Of a DNA stretch of 33,191 nt, positions 31,803-33,191 are shown piece after piece. Source of the stretch: a bacterium (GTDB taxonomy: Bacteria > Gemmatimonadota > Gemmatimonadetes > Gemmatimonadales > Gemmatimonadaceae); assembly GCA_027484025.1 (NCBI GenBank), contig JAIXTI010000093.1, positions 1-33,191 on the forward strand, written 5' to 3'. Both the position numbers and the translations under genes were made by a program. The notes under the pieces were generated by a model. That model was not told the origin of the DNA, did no database searches, and saw nothing but the letters and a program-made list of their open reading frames with translations. How positions within the stretch are numbered: the stretch's first letter is position 1; each line of letters begins with the position of its first letter.

Positions 31803-33152
31803 TCACTTCGTGCTGCCTGAGCCCGCTGCCGGTGGTTCGACCACGATGGGGTTCGTAGCGCCAGCCAGTCGTCCGCCGAGTCCCTGCAGCAGCGTATCGG
31901 GATCGATGCCATATTGTGCACTGGCAGCCTCGAGCAATCGCATCATGGCGCCGAGCCGCTGCTGCGTGGCATTGGCTGCCCCCTGCCCGTCTCCACCATC
32001 GAGCACGACCAAACGGTCGATCTTGATGTCGCTCGCGGCGCTCGCCAGGCGATCAATCATATCGGGCAACTGCTGCAGATACAGCAACGACAACCCGCGG
32101 TCGCCCGCCGCCATCATCTGCTCCTGCACCGCCCGGAGCGCCTTGGCCTGCGCTTCACCCTGCGCAATAACGGGGGCCGCGGCAGCTTCGGCTTCGGCCC
32201 GTGCGGCTTCGGCGCGTGCACGGGCGGGTTCGATCTGCTCCACCTGCAAGCGCACACGCGTTACCTCGACGCGCGCTTCTTCCACGGCCTTCTCGGCGCG
32301 CGCCTGCGCTTCGTCGGCGGCAGCACGGGCGGTACGCTCGGCGATTTGCGCCTGACGATCGAGTTCGGCCTGCTTGACGCGCAGTTCATTCTGCGCGGCG
32401 GCGACCATCATTTGCGACTGCGCCCGCGCGACGTCTGCCTCCTGCGTTGCACGCGCCTGCTCACGCTCAGTTTCGGCCTTCGTGCGCGCTTCCGCGATCT
32501 GCGCGTCACGCAGCACCTCGGCGGTGCGAATACGGCCGTACGCGCGAAGATAGCCGGCATCGTCGCTGATGTTCTGAATCTTGAGCATGTCGAGCTGCAG
32601 ACCGAGCTTCTGCAGGTCGCGCGTGACTTCCTTCATGAGCTCCGTCTCGAACTTCACGCGGTCTTCGTTGGCTTCTTCCGGCGTGAGCGTGGAAAGCACA
32701 CCGCGCAGGTTGGCGGCAAGCGTTTCCTGCGCGAGATCGGCCACCTGCTTTTCGCTACCGAGGATGCGCTCGACGGCGTTATTGAACACTTCCTCCGGCA
32801 TGGAGGCGATCTTCACATTGGCGACAGCCTGCACATCGATGGGAATACCGCCGCGCGCAATGGCATTCCGCACACTGATGGTGAGCGGAATGGTGTTGAG
32901 CGTCATCCACTGCGCCTGCTCGAGAATCGGAATGCGGATGGTGCGCCCACCGCGCACCACGCGGTAGCCAACGGAGGTACCATCGGTAAGGGCGCGGCGT
33001 CGTCCAGTGATGACGGCAACCATGTTGGGGGGCACGATAATGAGCAGCTGCTTTACCGTCGCGACCAGTAGCAGCAACATGACCACGAAAAACGCCACAC
33101 CGCCTAGTGAGAAAATGGCGGTTCCGAACTGACCTTCGAGCAATTCGTTCAT
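31803..33152 (-). CDS. flotillin-like SPFH-domain membrane protein
   Basis: The 449-aa protein has an N-terminal membrane segment (about 12-36, TAIFSLGGVAFFVVMLLLLV), an SPFH/band 7 domain (about 38-195, with IIVPPNMVAVITGRRR, IPLTISVRNAIARGGIPIDV and LQLDMLKIQNISDD) and a long Ala/Glu/Arg-rich coiled coil (about 205-345, with repeated RAEA/ARAEAEA units). A C-terminal oligomerisation region follows. This is the flotillin/YqiK plan: scaffolds that cluster membrane proteins and affect fluidity. ATG 33152 is chosen because GAGG lies six bases upstream; the four codons before it start with TTG. NfeD-type partners often precede such genes but would lie beyond the window. Confidence 0.93.
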   Translation of the reverse strand: MNELLEGQFGTAIFSLGGVAFFVVMLLLLVATVKQLLIIVPPNMVAVITGRRRALTDGTSVGYRVVRGGRTIRIPILEQAQWMTLNTIPLTISVRNAIARGGIPIDVQAVANVKIASMPEEVFNNAVERILGSEKQVADLAQETLAANLRGVLSTLTPEEANEDRVKFETELMKEVTRDLQKLGLQLDMLKIQNISDDAGYLRAYGRIRTAEVLRDAQIAEARTKAETEREQARATQEADVARAQSQMMVAAAQNELRVKQAELDRQAQIAERTARAAADEAQARAEKAVEEARVEVTRVRLQVEQIEPARARAEAARAEAEAAAAPVIAQGEAQAKALRAVQEQMMAAGDRGLSLLYLQQLPDMIDRLASAASDIKIDRLVVLDGGDGQGAANATQQRLGAMMRLLEAASAQYGIDPDTLLQGLGGRLAGATNPIVVEPPAAGSGSTK

Positions 33153-33191
33153 CAAGCACCTCAAGAAGGACGGGGAGACAACAGCAAATCA

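Noticed and set aside
24294-31906. A 16-base exact direct repeat: the 3' part of the tRNA-Ala gene (24294-24309) recurs at 31891-31906, enclosing the sigma/efflux genes like island attachment sites.
   Set aside because: The second copy is ordinary coding sequence of the SPFH protein (codons for G-I-D-P-D-T-L). It lies on the 5' side of the tRNA, whereas integration at a tRNA 3' end would leave the copy on the other side. No integrase or mobility gene is present. Probably chance.
31914-33071. A plus-strand open frame of 385 codons opposite the SPFH gene.
   Set aside because: Its repeats mirror the Ala/Glu/Arg coiled-coil codons of the SPFH gene; no independent start signal or motif is seen.

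Overview
The window is high-GC, gene-dense DNA from a Gram-negative-type bacterium: it encodes TonB/ExbBD energy transduction, an outer-membrane efflux lipoprotein, several lipoprotein signals and a PEP-CTERM protein. The gene set (a GlcN6P-deaminase/LmbE fusion, NamZ-like and BadF-type salvage genes, many two-component genes) would fit Gemmatimonadota or a similar high-GC phylum. That is an inference from content; no marker gene here settles it.

Layout. (1) 154-7896: an amino-sugar / peptidoglycan salvage block. A NamZ-like exo-muramidase lipoprotein is divergent from a beta-lactamase-fold hydrolase. An A-type Fe-S carrier follows, then a tight three-gene unit: NagB-LmbE fusion, Na+/solute symporter and GlcNAc-kinase-like BadF protein. 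(2) 7973-20861: twelve consecutive minus-strand genes. In transcription order they are PAS sensor kinase, NtrC-type regulator, OmpR-type regulator, HAMP sensor kinase, TonB, ExbB, ExbD, ExbD, a second TonB, APC permease, dicarboxylate/glutamate symporter and an AGMO-like membrane hydroxylase. (3) 21180-24363: Hsp20, peroxiredoxin, a receiver-GGDEF-EAL protein and tRNA-Ala(TGC). (4) 24502-31144: an ECF sigma factor, a membrane anti-sigma candidate and a Spy/CpxP-like sensor (minus), divergent from a coupled efflux operon (plus): OMF lipoprotein, adaptor, ABC ATPase, FtsX/MacB permease and a DUF2147 protein. A conspicuous dyad lies between the two. (5) 31110-33152: a frameshifted PEP-CTERM gene and a flotillin-like SPFH protein separated by a strong terminator.

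How they may work together. The salvage block would release MurNAc/GlcNAc, import amino sugar, phosphorylate it, deacetylate it and deaminate it to fructose-6-phosphate. The sigma/anti-sigma/Spy trio resembles CnrYXH-type envelope or metal sensing and is placed to control the divergent MacAB-TolC-like pump. Items most worth a second look are that trio with its dyad, the NtrC-type regulator with altered GAFTGA and Walker B motifs, the NagB domain with Thr at the usual catalytic Asp position, and the PEP-CTERM frameshift. No CRISPR array, insertion sequence, integrase or rRNA was seen.
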